Below are positions 50,534 through 59,189 of a DNA stretch of 64,000 nt, in pieces. The translations under genes were made by a program, and so were the position numbers. The notes below the pieces were generated by a model. The model ran no database searches, had not been told where the DNA came from, and was given only the letters and a program-made list of their open reading frames with translations. The DNA is taken from contig NZ_JANCPR020000015.1 in the NCBI RefSeq assembly GCF_028657195.3, positions 1 to 64,000 of the forward strand, read 5' to 3'. Numbering within the stretch: position 1 is the stretch's first letter; each line of letters opens with the position of its first letter. This DNA comes from Streptomyces iconiensis (GTDB lineage Bacteria > Actinomycetota > Actinomycetes > Streptomycetales > Streptomycetaceae).

Positions 50534-51277
50534 TCCTACGGAAGGCCGGCTCGCAGGGCGGGGCCAGGACTCGTGAAAGCTTTCACGGGCCGCCGCTGAC
50601 GCCGTTTCACAGCCTTCCTTGTACGCGGTCTTGTCTGCGGTCTTGTACGCCGTCGTGCGTGCGGTCTCCTCCGTGGTCTCACGCATGGCCTCGTAAGCGG
50701 ACTCACGGTGTGAAAGGCTCGCGACGCGGAACCCATGTTCCAAGTAGGCGGTACCGCCTGCCTCGTATTCCTTCCAGCATTCCGTGACCCGGCGCACCAC
50801 ATGCGGGAAGAGCAGCGTATGCAGTTCACTCGCCATGACGAAACGGTGCTCCGAGAGTTCCTCGGGAGGAAGCCGGATGTCGTTCGGCGCCTCCTCCCCC
50901 AACCGGCCGCCGAACACAAAGACCTGGGAGGCATCCCTGCCTTCACGCGGTGGTATCCAGTCGAGACCTATCAGCCCGCTCAGGGAGACGGGAACTCCGA
51001 TTTCCTCGCCGATCTCGCGCCGGCAGGCCGCCAGCGGGGACTCACCCGACTCGATCACTCCGCCCGGCAGCAGCCAGCCTGGCCGGTAGGTCGGCCGCAC
51101 CAGCAGGGCACACCCGTGCCCGTCGAGGAGCAGCGCGCAGGCGGCCCCCCGGGTGCGCGGCAACCCGGCGAGATAGGCACGCGCCGCCTCCTTCTCTTCG
51201 TGCTCTTCATGCTCGCCGTGCTCCTCGTGCTCTTCGTGCTTCTCGTGCTTCTCGTGCTTCTCGTGCTCCGCCGTCAC
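50519..51277 (-). CDS. NUDIX hydrolase with His/Glu repeat N-terminus (paralogue A)
   Basis: 252 residues. Starts with a run of HEK/HEE repeats (residues ~5-30, EHEKHEKHEKHEEHEEHGEH) encoded by tandem 9-bp units. The NUDIX domain (~40-165) has a complete Nudix box, GGVIESGESPLAACRREI then GEEIGV. The C-terminal ~60 residues are low-complexity Thr/Ala/Lys. GTG 51277 lies 6 bp after the aldolase stop and follows GACGGAG, so it is co-transcribed. The second paralogue (61344-61901) also follows an aldolase gene. Substrate unknown, probably a nucleoside diphosphate linked to X. Its 3' end overlaps the convergent SARP gene by 15 bp. Confidence 0.78.
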   Translation of the reverse strand: MTAEHEKHEKHEKHEEHEEHGEHEEHEEKEAARAYLAGLPRTRGAACALLLDGHGCALLVRPTYRPGWLLPGGVIESGESPLAACRREIGEEIGVPVSLSGLIGLDWIPPREGRDASQVFVFGGRLGEEAPNDIRLPPEELSEHRFVMASELHTLLFPHVVRRVTECWKEYEAGGTAYLEHGFRVASLSHRESAYEAMRETTEETARTTAYKTADKTAYKEGCETASAAARESFHESWPRPASRPSVGSSGD

Positions 51278-51282
51278 CTCCG

Positions 51283-52050
51283 TCAGCTCCCCGCTGCTCC
51301 GAGTGCGCCGCCGTCGGGCGCCGGGAGCCCGCCGAGCAGCACGTCCGGTTCGATCCCCGCGATACCGCCGTGCAGGATCGCCTGGAAGAGCGCCGTGCGC
51401 GCGGTGCACTCGATGTTGTGGAGCGAGGCCACGGCAGCGGTGAGGTTGTTCGCGAGGATGAAGACGCCGTGCCTGTAGGCGACGAAGCCCACCCCGTGCG
51501 CCTTCAACTCCCCCGCGCGCGGGCCGATCTGTTCGAGCATATGAGGGATCAGGCCCAGCTCGTAGCCCGCGATCGACTCCGGGCGCGAGCGCATGCAGTC
51601 GGGCACGCGTACCTCGGCGCGGCCCGTCGCCACGTCCTCGCGTGCAGCGGCCTCGTCGAAGGTGAAGCACGGCACCTCGCCGAGCAGGTCGGAGCGGGTG
51701 GTCACGGTCGGCACCCCGAGCCCGAGCGAGGCGAAGGCCAGGCTGTACGGGGCGTGAGCGTGGACGAGCGCGTGGCAGTGCTCGAACTCCCGGTAGGCGG
51801 CGAGGTGCAGGGGCGTGTCGACGGGTGCGTGACCGGTGATCCGTTCCACGACACCGCCCTCGGCGTCGTAGACGATGGTGTCCCGCGTGGAGATGTCCCA
51901 GTGGTTGAGCGGGCCACCCGCGGTCGTGGACACGATGTCACCGGAGTCGGTACGGACGCTGATCGCGCCTCCGTTCGGGTCCAGCGAGCCCCAGCGGGTC
52001 AGTTGGGAGACCGCGCGGACGACGTGCTCGCGCTGGGCGGTGTAACGCAT
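51283..52050 (-). CDS. Class II aldolase/adducin family protein (paralogue A)
   Basis: 255 residues. Conserved fold: GGAISVRTDSGDIVST, metal HxH in HALVHAHAPYSLAFASLG, third His in AYRHGVFIL. The loop that normally carries the catalytic Glu (PTSE..LH or PSSEW.FH) reads APVDTPLH, so the Glu is absent. ATG 52050 has GAGGAG. The NUDIX gene starts 6 bp downstream, and the GT4 gene ends 62 bp upstream on the same strand. Paralogue of the gene at 61894. Lyase, isomerase or dehydratase chemistry are all possible. Confidence 0.82.
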   Translation of the reverse strand: MRYTAQREHVVRAVSQLTRWGSLDPNGGAISVRTDSGDIVSTTAGGPLNHWDISTRDTIVYDAEGGVVERITGHAPVDTPLHLAAYREFEHCHALVHAHAPYSLAFASLGLGVPTVTTRSDLLGEVPCFTFDEAAAREDVATGRAEVRVPDCMRSRPESIAGYELGLIPHMLEQIGPRAGELKAHGVGFVAYRHGVFILANNLTAAVASLHNIECTARTALFQAILHGGIAGIEPDVLLGGLPAPDGGALGAAGS

Positions 52051-52112
52051 GCTGTGCTCCTCGGCGTTCGGCGGGCGGCGGGCGGCGGGGGCGGAATTCG
52101 GTGCTGCGGCAC

Positions 52113-53537
52113 TCAGGCCGGGGAGAGCGCGGGCTCTGTCGTCGGGGGTCCAGGCGGGACGGCGGTCGCAGCCGCACCGCGGCACAGTTCCCGCGCGAGG
52201 CTCGTATAGGCGGCGACGTACCGCGCGTGCGAGAACGAACGGGCGTGGATGTGCGCGCGTCTCCCCAGCGCCTCCAGGCGCTCGTGGGGCCAGGCGGCGG
52301 CTTCCGCGAGGGCCCGTTGCAGCGCTGCGTCATCGGCGCGGCCGGCGCGGGCTCCGTCGTCCTGGTCTCCGTCGTCCGCGCGGCCTCCGTCGTCCGCGTG
52401 ATCTGTGCTGCTCACGGGGTCGGTGTGCCGGTAGCGCAGGCCCGTGGCGCCCTGGAGGACGAGTTCGGAACTGCCGCCGCAGTCGGGCACGATCTGCGGG
52501 ATCATGGCAGCCGCCGCCTCGACCACGCTCCTGCCGAACCCCTCGATGCTTGAGGCGGACACCAGGACATCGGTCTCCTCGACCCAGCGGTCGGGCACAT
52601 GGCCGTGAAAGACGATCTCGCCGTCAGGGCGCAGGGCGCCCGCGAGCTGCCGCAGCGAGGTGAGGGCACTGCCCTCACCGAAGATGTTGAGCCGCGTACG
52701 GCAGGTGACGGCGGTCGGCAGCGATGCGTAAGCGGTGATGATCCGGTCGATGCGCTTCCAGGGCTCGATACGGGAGACGACCGAGAACCGCCGTACGGGA
52801 CGGGGCACGAACACGGGCGGTCCCGCCGGGATCGGCACCCCGTTGTGGATGGTGCGGGCGCGGATGTGCGGGGGCCCGTGTTCGATCACGCTGCCGGTCG
52901 CCGCCCTGCTCACGCCCACCCAGCAGTCGGCCTGCGCGAGCACGTCCCAGTCCAGTTCGTGCGGGGCCCAGGAGGTCAGCCGCCCGCTGTCGGGGGCAGC
53001 GGTACGCAGCCGGTGCCCGGCGACGAAGATGCCGCGCAGCACCGGCGCGACGGGGCAGCCCCATCTCCTGGCGCGCGGCACGTCGAGCAGGGCCGTACGG
53101 TGCGTGCCGATCAGCACGGTTCCGGCGGGGTCGGCGGCCAGCTCCTCGTCCAGCGCGCCCAGGTAGGAGCCGGCGTCCGTCACACGCCGGACCCGTACAC
53201 CTGGCGCTGCCGGGACTCCTGCCACTCCCGGCCCTCCCGGCACTCCCGGCAGCGGCGCGGGTGCGGGTGAGGCGCCGTCGTAGTTCCACCACAGCACCAC
53301 CACGTCGATCCCCATGACCTTCTTGAGGCCGCGTGCCAGTTCCATGGTCGAGCGTTCAGCGCCGCCCTCGGCCGTGGTCAGCCAGGTGAGCACGATGCGG
53401 CGGACGGCGCCGTGGTGCCAGGTGCCGGCGCCCGGATACCGTCCGGAAACTGCCGTACGAGGGGGCAGCGCCGTGGCACGCCAAGGGGAAAGGGATACCG
53501 GTGGCTCCGGTAAGCGGGAAACGGCTGGCCCGGTCAC
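52113..53537 (-). CDS. GT4-family glycosyltransferase (GT-B fold)
   Basis: 474 residues. N-terminal: RRIVLTWLTTAEGGAERSTMELARGLKK, the acceptor-side Gly loop of GT4. C-terminal nucleotide-sugar part: RRFSVVSRIEPWKRIDRIITAY, GEIVFHGHVPDRWVEETDVLVSASSIEGFGRSVVEAAAA, ending in the E-x7-E-type motif. Two low-complexity inserts: a Pro/Gly/Val stretch (~90-115) and an Asp/Gly/Arg stretch (~395-425). GTG 53537 has GAGGGGGA. First gene of the set GT4-aldolase-NUDIX. No signal peptide. Acceptor unknown. Confidence 0.83.
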   Translation of the reverse strand: MTGPAVSRLPEPPVSLSPWRATALPPRTAVSGRYPGAGTWHHGAVRRIVLTWLTTAEGGAERSTMELARGLKKVMGIDVVVLWWNYDGASPAPAPLPGVPGGPGVAGVPAAPGVRVRRVTDAGSYLGALDEELAADPAGTVLIGTHRTALLDVPRARRWGCPVAPVLRGIFVAGHRLRTAAPDSGRLTSWAPHELDWDVLAQADCWVGVSRAATGSVIEHGPPHIRARTIHNGVPIPAGPPVFVPRPVRRFSVVSRIEPWKRIDRIITAYASLPTAVTCRTRLNIFGEGSALTSLRQLAGALRPDGEIVFHGHVPDRWVEETDVLVSASSIEGFGRSVVEAAAAMIPQIVPDCGGSSELVLQGATGLRYRHTDPVSSTDHADDGGRADDGDQDDGARAGRADDAALQRALAEAAAWPHERLEALGRRAHIHARSFSHARYVAAYTSLARELCRGAAATAVPPGPPTTEPALSPA

Positions 53538-53667
53538 GCGAAATCCCCCTCAAGTCGGCTTCCTGTACCGGCGGCGAGCGTAGCCGCACCGGCCACAAGC
53601 TCTCTACAATTCACCTACGAGCGCGGTCGGTTGAAGAGAGAGCATGCCCTTCCTTTGGATTCTGGAT

Positions 53668-53679
53668 TAGCCTTCCGGC
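53668..53679 (+). promoter_or_regulatory. -10 box for a leaderless SerC-like transcript
   Basis: TAGCCT (53668-53673), six bases, then the ATG at 53680 with no ribosome site between. Confidence 0.45.
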
Positions 53680-54801
53680 ATGCCCAGCATCGAGATCCCT
53701 GAGCATCTCAAGCCCGCCGACGGCCGATTCGGGTGCGGCCCTTCGAAGATCCGCACTCAGCAGCTGACCGCACTCACTGACAATCGCGCTGCGAGTTCCC
53801 GCACCACGCGGGAAGAACGGAGCGTGCCCGCTTTGACGGGCCGGATACGCGAGGGGCTGCGGGAGCTGTTCGCACTCCCCGCGGGACACGAGGTGGTGCT
53901 CGGCGCCGGCGGCACCTCGGCGTTCTGGCAGGTCGCCGCCTACGGCCTGGTCCGGCGCAGGTCCCAGCATCTCGTCTTCGGCCTGTTCTCCTCGATGTTC
54001 GCCGACATCACCGGCGCCGCGCCCTGGCTCCGGGCTCCTTCGGTGCGCGAGGCGCCTCCCGGCACCCACGCCTGCCCCGCGCCGGAAGCCGGGATCGACA
54101 CCTACGCGCTGACGCACTGCGAGACCTCGACCGGGGTCGCGATGCCCGTGGAGCGGGTCGGCGGCGGCGCGGAGAAGGCGCTCACGGTGGTCGACGCCAC
54201 CAGCGCTGCCGGGGCGCTCGCCGTCGCACCCGACGCCTACGACGTCTACTACTTCGGCCCGCAGAAATGCTTCGGCGCCGAAGGAAGCACATGGGTCGCC
54301 CTGTTGTCGCCCGCCGCTCTGGAACGTATGGAAGAGATCGCGGCGAGCGACCGCTACATTCCGGAGTTCTTCAGCCTGCTTACGGCCGTGGAATCGTCAC
54401 GGCGCGACACGTTCCCCGAAGAGCCGTCGACCACAGGGCTCTTCTTCTTCGCCGAACAACTCGACTGGATTCTGCGGCAGGGCGGACTGGCCTGGTGCAC
54501 GGCACGCACAGCTGAATCGTCGAGGCGCCTTTACGAATGGGCCGAGAAATCCTCCTACGCCACGCCTTTCGTCAGGGAACCGGCACAGCGTGCGCCCGTC
54601 GCGGGCACCATCGACCTCGACGAGGCGGTGGAAGCCCCCGCGGTGATCCGCACATTGCGCGCCAACGGCATCGTGGACCTGGAAGCCAACCGCAAGTGGG
54701 GCCCGAACCAGATACGGGTCGGTATGTACCCCGCGGTCGAACCGGACGACGTCGAGGCGCTGACCCACTGCATCGACCACGTGGTCGAGCGCTTGGGCTG
54801 A
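53680..54801 (+). CDS. SerC-like PLP aminotransferase (divergent phosphoserine transaminase)
   Basis: 373 residues, co-linear with actinobacterial SerC: DGRFGCGPSKIR near the start, PLP Lys K196 in YYFGPQKCFGAEG, and NQIRVGMYPAVEPDDVEAL at the end. The segment that reads GTSHRQAP in housekeeping SerC reads RTTREERS here (~41-48), so the His-Arg pair that binds the substrate phosphate is lost. AHNETSTG has become THCETSTG. It is probably a paralogue acting on another 2-oxo acid or amino acid. Divergent from the GT4 gene (142 bp). Housekeeping serC is expected elsewhere. Confidence 0.8.
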   Translation: MPSIEIPEHLKPADGRFGCGPSKIRTQQLTALTDNRAASSRTTREERSVPALTGRIREGLRELFALPAGHEVVLGAGGTSAFWQVAAYGLVRRRSQHLVFGLFSSMFADITGAAPWLRAPSVREAPPGTHACPAPEAGIDTYALTHCETSTGVAMPVERVGGGAEKALTVVDATSAAGALAVAPDAYDVYYFGPQKCFGAEGSTWVALLSPAALERMEEIAASDRYIPEFFSLLTAVESSRRDTFPEEPSTTGLFFFAEQLDWILRQGGLAWCTARTAESSRRLYEWAEKSSYATPFVREPAQRAPVAGTIDLDEAVEAPAVIRTLRANGIVDLEANRKWGPNQIRVGMYPAVEPDDVEALTHCIDHVVERLG

Positions 54802-55153
54802 CGCGTCGACCGGTTGGACTCTGACACGTCGGGCGGTTGGGCTCCGAGACGTCGGGCTGTCGGGGCACTCGTCGCGGCGCCGCTCCGGCCGGTACCGCGT
54901 CACCAGGGCGGGCGGTCAGCGGCGGACGACGTGCCGATCGACGGACTCGTTGCCGCGCCGGTCCAGCGGCCGTGTCACGTCCCTGGACCGGTGAAGCTCC
55001 GCGAGGTGCGGCACGGCCACCCGGCGTCTGCGGACGCCTCACCGGTCTTGCTAGGGACAGGACTTCGGGAATAGCTTTCGCGCTGTCGCCGTGGTGACGC
55101 GTCCGTCCTCAGCCGACGTGCGCGCCGCAGCCCCCCACAGGCTGGAGTCACCC
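54802..55153. other. Intergenic region before the LuxR-family gene
   Basis: The first part carries three related GACACGTCGG/GAGACGTCGG units (54803-54860). Nothing else was recognised; a TAGGGA sequence near 55054 might belong to the LuxR promoter. No gene seen. Confidence 0.5.
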
Positions 55154-58024
55154 ATGACCGTCTCCTCCCCGCGCGCCTCGGAAACGCCTGTACTGGTCGG
55201 AAGGACCGGAGAGTTGCGCTCCCTGGCGGACGCGGTGACGCACCCGCCGTCGGTGGCCCTGGTCGAGGGGGAGGCCGGGATCGGCAAGACCCGGCTGATC
55301 CACGAGGCCCTGCGCCGTCCCTCCGTACAGCGCCGTCGCCTCCTTCTGGGAAATTGCCGGCCGCTGCGCGAACCCTTCCCGTACGGGCCGGTCTTCGACC
55401 TGTTGCGCCACCTGGCCGGCGGCGTGCCCGCCGTACTCAGCCCCGTCTGCGGTGCGCTGCGCCCGTACCTGCCGGAACTCGCGGACCGGCTGCCGCCGGC
55501 CTGCGAGCCGCTGCACGACCCGATGGCCGACCGGCACCGGCTGTTCCGTGCCGTGCGGGCGCTGCTCGACGCGCTGGGCGGGACCGTGATGGCCGTCGAG
55601 GATCTGCACTGGGCGGACGACGGCACCCGTGACCTGCTGCGGTTCCTCGTGGACGACCTTCCGGAGGCGCTGTCGGTGGTGCTCAGCTACCGCCGCGAGG
55701 AACTGCCGGGCACCGGGCTGCCGTTCGCGCGTGCCTACCGCCACCCGCCAGGGGCCACCGCGGTGATCATCCCGCTCCGGCCCCTGGACGTACCCGCCGT
55801 ACGCGCCATGTTCGCGGCGCTCGCCGGGGTCGAGGAGCCCTCCCCCGCGCTCGCGGCCGAGCTGCACCGGCGGACCGCCGGCATCCCGTTCGTGGTGGAG
55901 GAGGTCGTCCGCGCTCTGCCCAGGGACACATGGCGCGCACAGCGGGCCGAGTGCGAGGCACTGGAGGCGATGCCGGTGCCCACGCTGCTGCGGGAGGCGA
56001 TCGCCGACCGCATGAGCGTGCTCTCGCCCATGGCGGCGGCGGCCGTGCACGCCGCCTGCGTGCTCCGCGTCCCCTCCCCCGAGGCCCTCATCACCGGCGT
56101 CATGCGCGGCACGGCGGGACAGCCGGCCGGGGCGGAGGACTCGGCGGCCGTGCGGGAGGCGCTGCTGGCCGGTGTGCTGCATGAGTGGGGCGACGACCGG
56201 TACGGATTGCGGCACGCCCTCGCCCAGCGTGCCGTCTACGCGAGCCTGCCAGGACCCGACCGGCACCGGCTGCACCGGCAGGCGATGTGCTCCCTGGCGG
56301 CAGAAGACCCGCAGCCGCTGGTGCAGCTCGCGTACCACGCCCGCCAGGCGGGTGAGCGCACGCGATGGCAGAGGTACGGCGAAGCGGCGGCTTCCGCCGC
56401 CCGTGAGGCGGGCGACCTGGCGCTCGCGGTGGGGCTGCTGGAGGAGTTGCTGTCCGAAGGGCGCCTCGGCCGGCTGGAGCGCGCCCGCGTCGCGGTCGAG
56501 CTGAGCCGGGACGCGGTGGCCGGGCTCACCCACCGCCGGAGCGCCGAACTGCTGCGCGGCATCGTGCAGGACGGGCGCATACCCGACGGTATACGCGGCG
56601 AGATCCGGCTCAATCTGGGCCTGCTGCTCTACAACCAGGCCGGCCGCTACGAGGAGGGCCGGGGCCACACCGAACTGGCCGTCGAGGAACTGCGCGACCG
56701 CCCGGCGCTCGCGGCCCGCGGCATGGCGGCCCTGGCCATGCCGGCCTGGGGCGACCACCCTTGCCGCGCCTACGAGCACTGGATCGGGCAGGCCGAGAAG
56801 CTGGCGGCCCAGGACCCCGACCCCTCGGTACGCACCGCTGTGCGGGCCAACCACCTGGCGCTGAGGATGAGTTCCGGCGACCCGGCGGTCTGGACGCAGG
56901 CGGAAATGCTCATCGAAGGGGCGGGGCCTGACACCGACCGCCGCCAGGTCGCCCGTGCCTGCGGCAACTTCGCCGAGGCAGCCGCCTGCCTCGGCCACTA
57001 CCGGGCGGCGCACCGGTTCCGCAGGGAGGGGCGGCGACTGGCCGCCGCGTGCGGAGCCGCGTTCTTCGAGGGCATCCTGGAGGGCACCGCGCTGCGCCTG
57101 GACTGGTACGAGGGCCGCTGGCAGGGCCTCGCGGCACGGGCCCGGCACGTCCTGGACATGGTGCAGGGCGTCTCGGGCATCGCGGCGGACGCCCACCTCG
57201 TTCTGGGGCTGCTCGCCTCCGCGCTCGGCGAGTGGGACGAGGCCGCAGCGGAACTGCGGGCAGCCGGCCTCGCCGACCCGGGAAACGCACCGGCGCCGAT
57301 ACTGGCCACCGCCTCCGGCGCCATGGCGCGGCTGCTCCAGGCCAGGGGCGAGCCGGCCGCGGCCCGGGTCGAGGCCGAGCACGGCATCGCCAGGATCCGC
57401 CGCAAGGCCATCTGGCCGTGGGCCGGCGACCTGGCACCGATGGCGGTGGCTGTGCTGGTGCGCGGCGACCACCTGCCGGAAGCTGAGCGGGTCACCGCCG
57501 AACTGGCCGAGGGCATCGCGGCGCGTGACGCTCCGCTGGCCTCGGCGGCGCTGGCGGCCTGTCGCGGCATCCTCACGGCCGGCCACGGGCGTTCCGAGGA
57601 GGCTGCCGCGCTCTTCGACACGGCCGGCGCCGCGTACGCCGTTCTGCCGCAGCCCTACTCCGCGGCGCGTGCGGACGAGGCGGCTGCGCGCTGCCGCCTC
57701 ACGGTGGGTGACAGCGGCGCCGCGGCCCAACTCGCCGCGGCGGCCGAGCGGTTCGCCGAGTTGGGCGCCACCCGCGACGCCGCCCGCTGCCGCCGCGTGC
57801 TGCGCGGCAACAACGCCCCGCTGCCGTCCCGGCGCGGTCGCCGGGGCTACGGCGACCAGCTCTCGCCCCGGGAGCGCGAGGTCGCCCGGCTGGTCGCGCT
57901 CGGGCGCACCAACCGGGAGATCGCCGGCGTGCTGTTCCTCTCGCCGCGTACCGTCGAACACCATGTCGCCAGGGTGCTGCGCAAGCTCAAGGCCGGTGCA
58001 CGGGCCGAGGTCGCCCGGCTGTGA
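55154..58024 (+). CDS. Large LuxR-family (LAL) transcriptional regulator with AAA/P-loop domain
   Basis: 956 residues. N-terminal ATPase: VGRTGELRSLADAV, Walker A GEAGIGKT (39-46), Walker B VMAVEDLHWADDGT. A long TPR-like helical middle (~350-860) follows. The C-terminal HTH (~885-950) reads LSPREREVARLVALGRTNREIAGVLFLSPRTVEHHVARVLRKL. Such LALs are ATP-dependent activators, often of antibiotic or sugar genes. ATG 55154 has GGAG. Target unknown: the downstream protease-like gene or the surrounding locus are candidates. No TTA codon noticed. Confidence 0.9.
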   Translation: MTVSSPRASETPVLVGRTGELRSLADAVTHPPSVALVEGEAGIGKTRLIHEALRRPSVQRRRLLLGNCRPLREPFPYGPVFDLLRHLAGGVPAVLSPVCGALRPYLPELADRLPPACEPLHDPMADRHRLFRAVRALLDALGGTVMAVEDLHWADDGTRDLLRFLVDDLPEALSVVLSYRREELPGTGLPFARAYRHPPGATAVIIPLRPLDVPAVRAMFAALAGVEEPSPALAAELHRRTAGIPFVVEEVVRALPRDTWRAQRAECEALEAMPVPTLLREAIADRMSVLSPMAAAAVHAACVLRVPSPEALITGVMRGTAGQPAGAEDSAAVREALLAGVLHEWGDDRYGLRHALAQRAVYASLPGPDRHRLHRQAMCSLAAEDPQPLVQLAYHARQAGERTRWQRYGEAAASAAREAGDLALAVGLLEELLSEGRLGRLERARVAVELSRDAVAGLTHRRSAELLRGIVQDGRIPDGIRGEIRLNLGLLLYNQAGRYEEGRGHTELAVEELRDRPALAARGMAALAMPAWGDHPCRAYEHWIGQAEKLAAQDPDPSVRTAVRANHLALRMSSGDPAVWTQAEMLIEGAGPDTDRRQVARACGNFAEAAACLGHYRAAHRFRREGRRLAAACGAAFFEGILEGTALRLDWYEGRWQGLAARARHVLDMVQGVSGIAADAHLVLGLLASALGEWDEAAAELRAAGLADPGNAPAPILATASGAMARLLQARGEPAAARVEAEHGIARIRRKAIWPWAGDLAPMAVAVLVRGDHLPEAERVTAELAEGIAARDAPLASAALAACRGILTAGHGRSEEAAALFDTAGAAYAVLPQPYSAARADEAAARCRLTVGDSGAAAQLAAAAERFAELGATRDAARCRRVLRGNNAPLPSRRGRRGYGDQLSPREREVARLVALGRTNREIAGVLFLSPRTVEHHVARVLRKLKAGARAEVARL

Positions 58025-58431
58025 CCGCAGTTCCCGCCCGGCGACGCGCCCGCCCGACGGCGCTCCCGCGCGCGTCCCCAGAACACCGCCGCGCCGCTCG
58101 TGAGGGCCAGTTCGTGAAGGCCAGTTCGTGCGGACGAACACGTGCGGACGAACGCGTGCGGACAGCCCCGTGCGAACGAACCCGTGGGCACAAAGGGGGC
58201 GGTGGTCGGCCGGTGAAGCCAGGGCGACAGGTCCGCGTCGGGCAACGGGAGCCCGCGCCTCCGGTGCGCGGCCCCTCCGGAATTTTATGCGTACCCCTAC
58301 CTAACGAATCCCGGATTGTTTTCCCCTCGCACCTCTGCGAACTGTGAGACGGGAGAGCGCCGTTGGCCCGTACCAGCGACGCACCTGCCGGCGAATCCTC
58401 GCCGGAACACCCGCACCACAGGAGGAGAAGT
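58025..58431. other. Intergenic region with 14-bp-type repeats
   Basis: From 58099 to 58191 there are degenerate direct repeats of CGTGCGGACGAACA and GGCCAGTTCGTG type. After 58280 it becomes AT-richer (TTTTATGCG, TACCTAACGAATCC), probably the promoter of the protease-like gene. No gene seen. Confidence 0.55.
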
Positions 58432-59025
58432 ATGCGAGGCAAGTTACTCCTGAGATCTGTTCTCGTGGCAGTGGTGACGGTGGCCGCCGGGCTGCTGGGA
58501 ACCGGAGCCCAAGCCGCGCCCCTCCCCTCGGACGGGCCTGTCGCGGCGACCAGTGTCGAGGCCCAGGGCGAGGGCATCACGGCGGAAGAGCTCGAAGCAG
58601 CGGCGGCGAATCCGCGGGCCATGGAGCCTCCTCCGGGCGGCTGGAGCGTCCCCAGCGACCGCGCCTACCACCTCTTGTCCTCCTGCCAGCCGTACGCAGG
58701 GCAGATCGCCCAGGGCGCGGCTGCCTGGGCCGGCCTCAACCAGACCACGAACAGCGACACCCCCGTCGAGTGCCGGAACACCTACATCAGCGACTGCGGC
58801 GGAGGCGGCAGGATCGTCGGCTGCAACTGGGGCCGGGGCCAGCGCATCGCCCTGTTCATGGGCGGCGTCAGCGACCAAAGGCTGCTGGCGGCCCACGAGT
58901 TCGGCCATGACTGGTACGGCCACTCCAGCTATCAGTGCGCCGGCTGGACCAGCCCCTCGCACGTGATGGCGCCGTCACTGTGCGGCTTGCGAGCCGGTAT
59001 CGACGGCCCCGTGCGCATCGACTGA
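58432..59025 (+). CDS. Secreted snapalysin-like (M7) zinc metalloprotease homologue
   Basis: 197 residues. Sec signal peptide MRGKLLLRSVLVAVVTVAAG with cleavage near AQAAP, a short propeptide, then a domain of about 130 residues. Zinc motif AAHEFGHDWYGHSS: HExxH is intact, but the M7 pattern HExxHxxGxxD is replaced by HExxHxxxGH. Cys in SSCQPY, VECRN, SDCGGG, GCNWG, QCAGW and SLCGL suggest several disulfides. The ATG follows GGAGGAG. Downstream of the LuxR gene. It may be an active protease with altered zinc geometry or an inactive relative. Confidence 0.78.
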   Translation: MRGKLLLRSVLVAVVTVAAGLLGTGAQAAPLPSDGPVAATSVEAQGEGITAEELEAAAANPRAMEPPPGGWSVPSDRAYHLLSSCQPYAGQIAQGAAAWAGLNQTTNSDTPVECRNTYISDCGGGGRIVGCNWGRGQRIALFMGGVSDQRLLAAHEFGHDWYGHSSYQCAGWTSPSHVMAPSLCGLRAGIDGPVRID

Positions 59026-59050
59026 CCACACCATCGGCCGGGCGGACTCC

Positions 59051-59125
59051 TCTTTCCGCGAGGGCGTACGGCCCGTCTCTCCGCGAGGGCGTACGGCCCG
59101 TCTCTCCGCGAGGGCGTACGGCCCG
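59051..59125. repeat. Three tandem 25-bp repeats
   Basis: Unit TCTCTCCGCGAGGGCGTACG plus GCCCG. Copies at 59051-59075 (one mismatch), 59076-59100 and 59101-59125 (identical), 25 bp downstream of the protease-like gene. There are no spacers, so not CRISPR. Confidence 0.9.
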
Positions 59126-59144
59126 CGCGCCTCACAGCGGCCAC

Positions 59145-59183
59145 TGAAGGGGCCGGTGGTGCATGCCGCCGCCGGCCCCTTCA
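59145..59183. terminator. Bidirectional hairpin between convergent genes
   Basis: Fifteen-base arms TGAAGGGGCCGGTGG / CCGCCGGCCCCTTCA with one G-U type mismatch and a 9-nt loop, directly before the MFS gene's 3' end. Confidence 0.7.
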
Positions 59184-59189
59184 CCAGGG

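Noticed and set aside
55148..58141. 997-codon minus-strand frame opposite the LuxR gene
   Set aside because: The plus-strand gene has Walker A, Walker B and a complete HTH; the minus frame has no recognisable motif.
59051..59125. Repeats considered as a CRISPR array
   Set aside because: The 25-bp units are contiguous with no spacers and no cas genes nearby.
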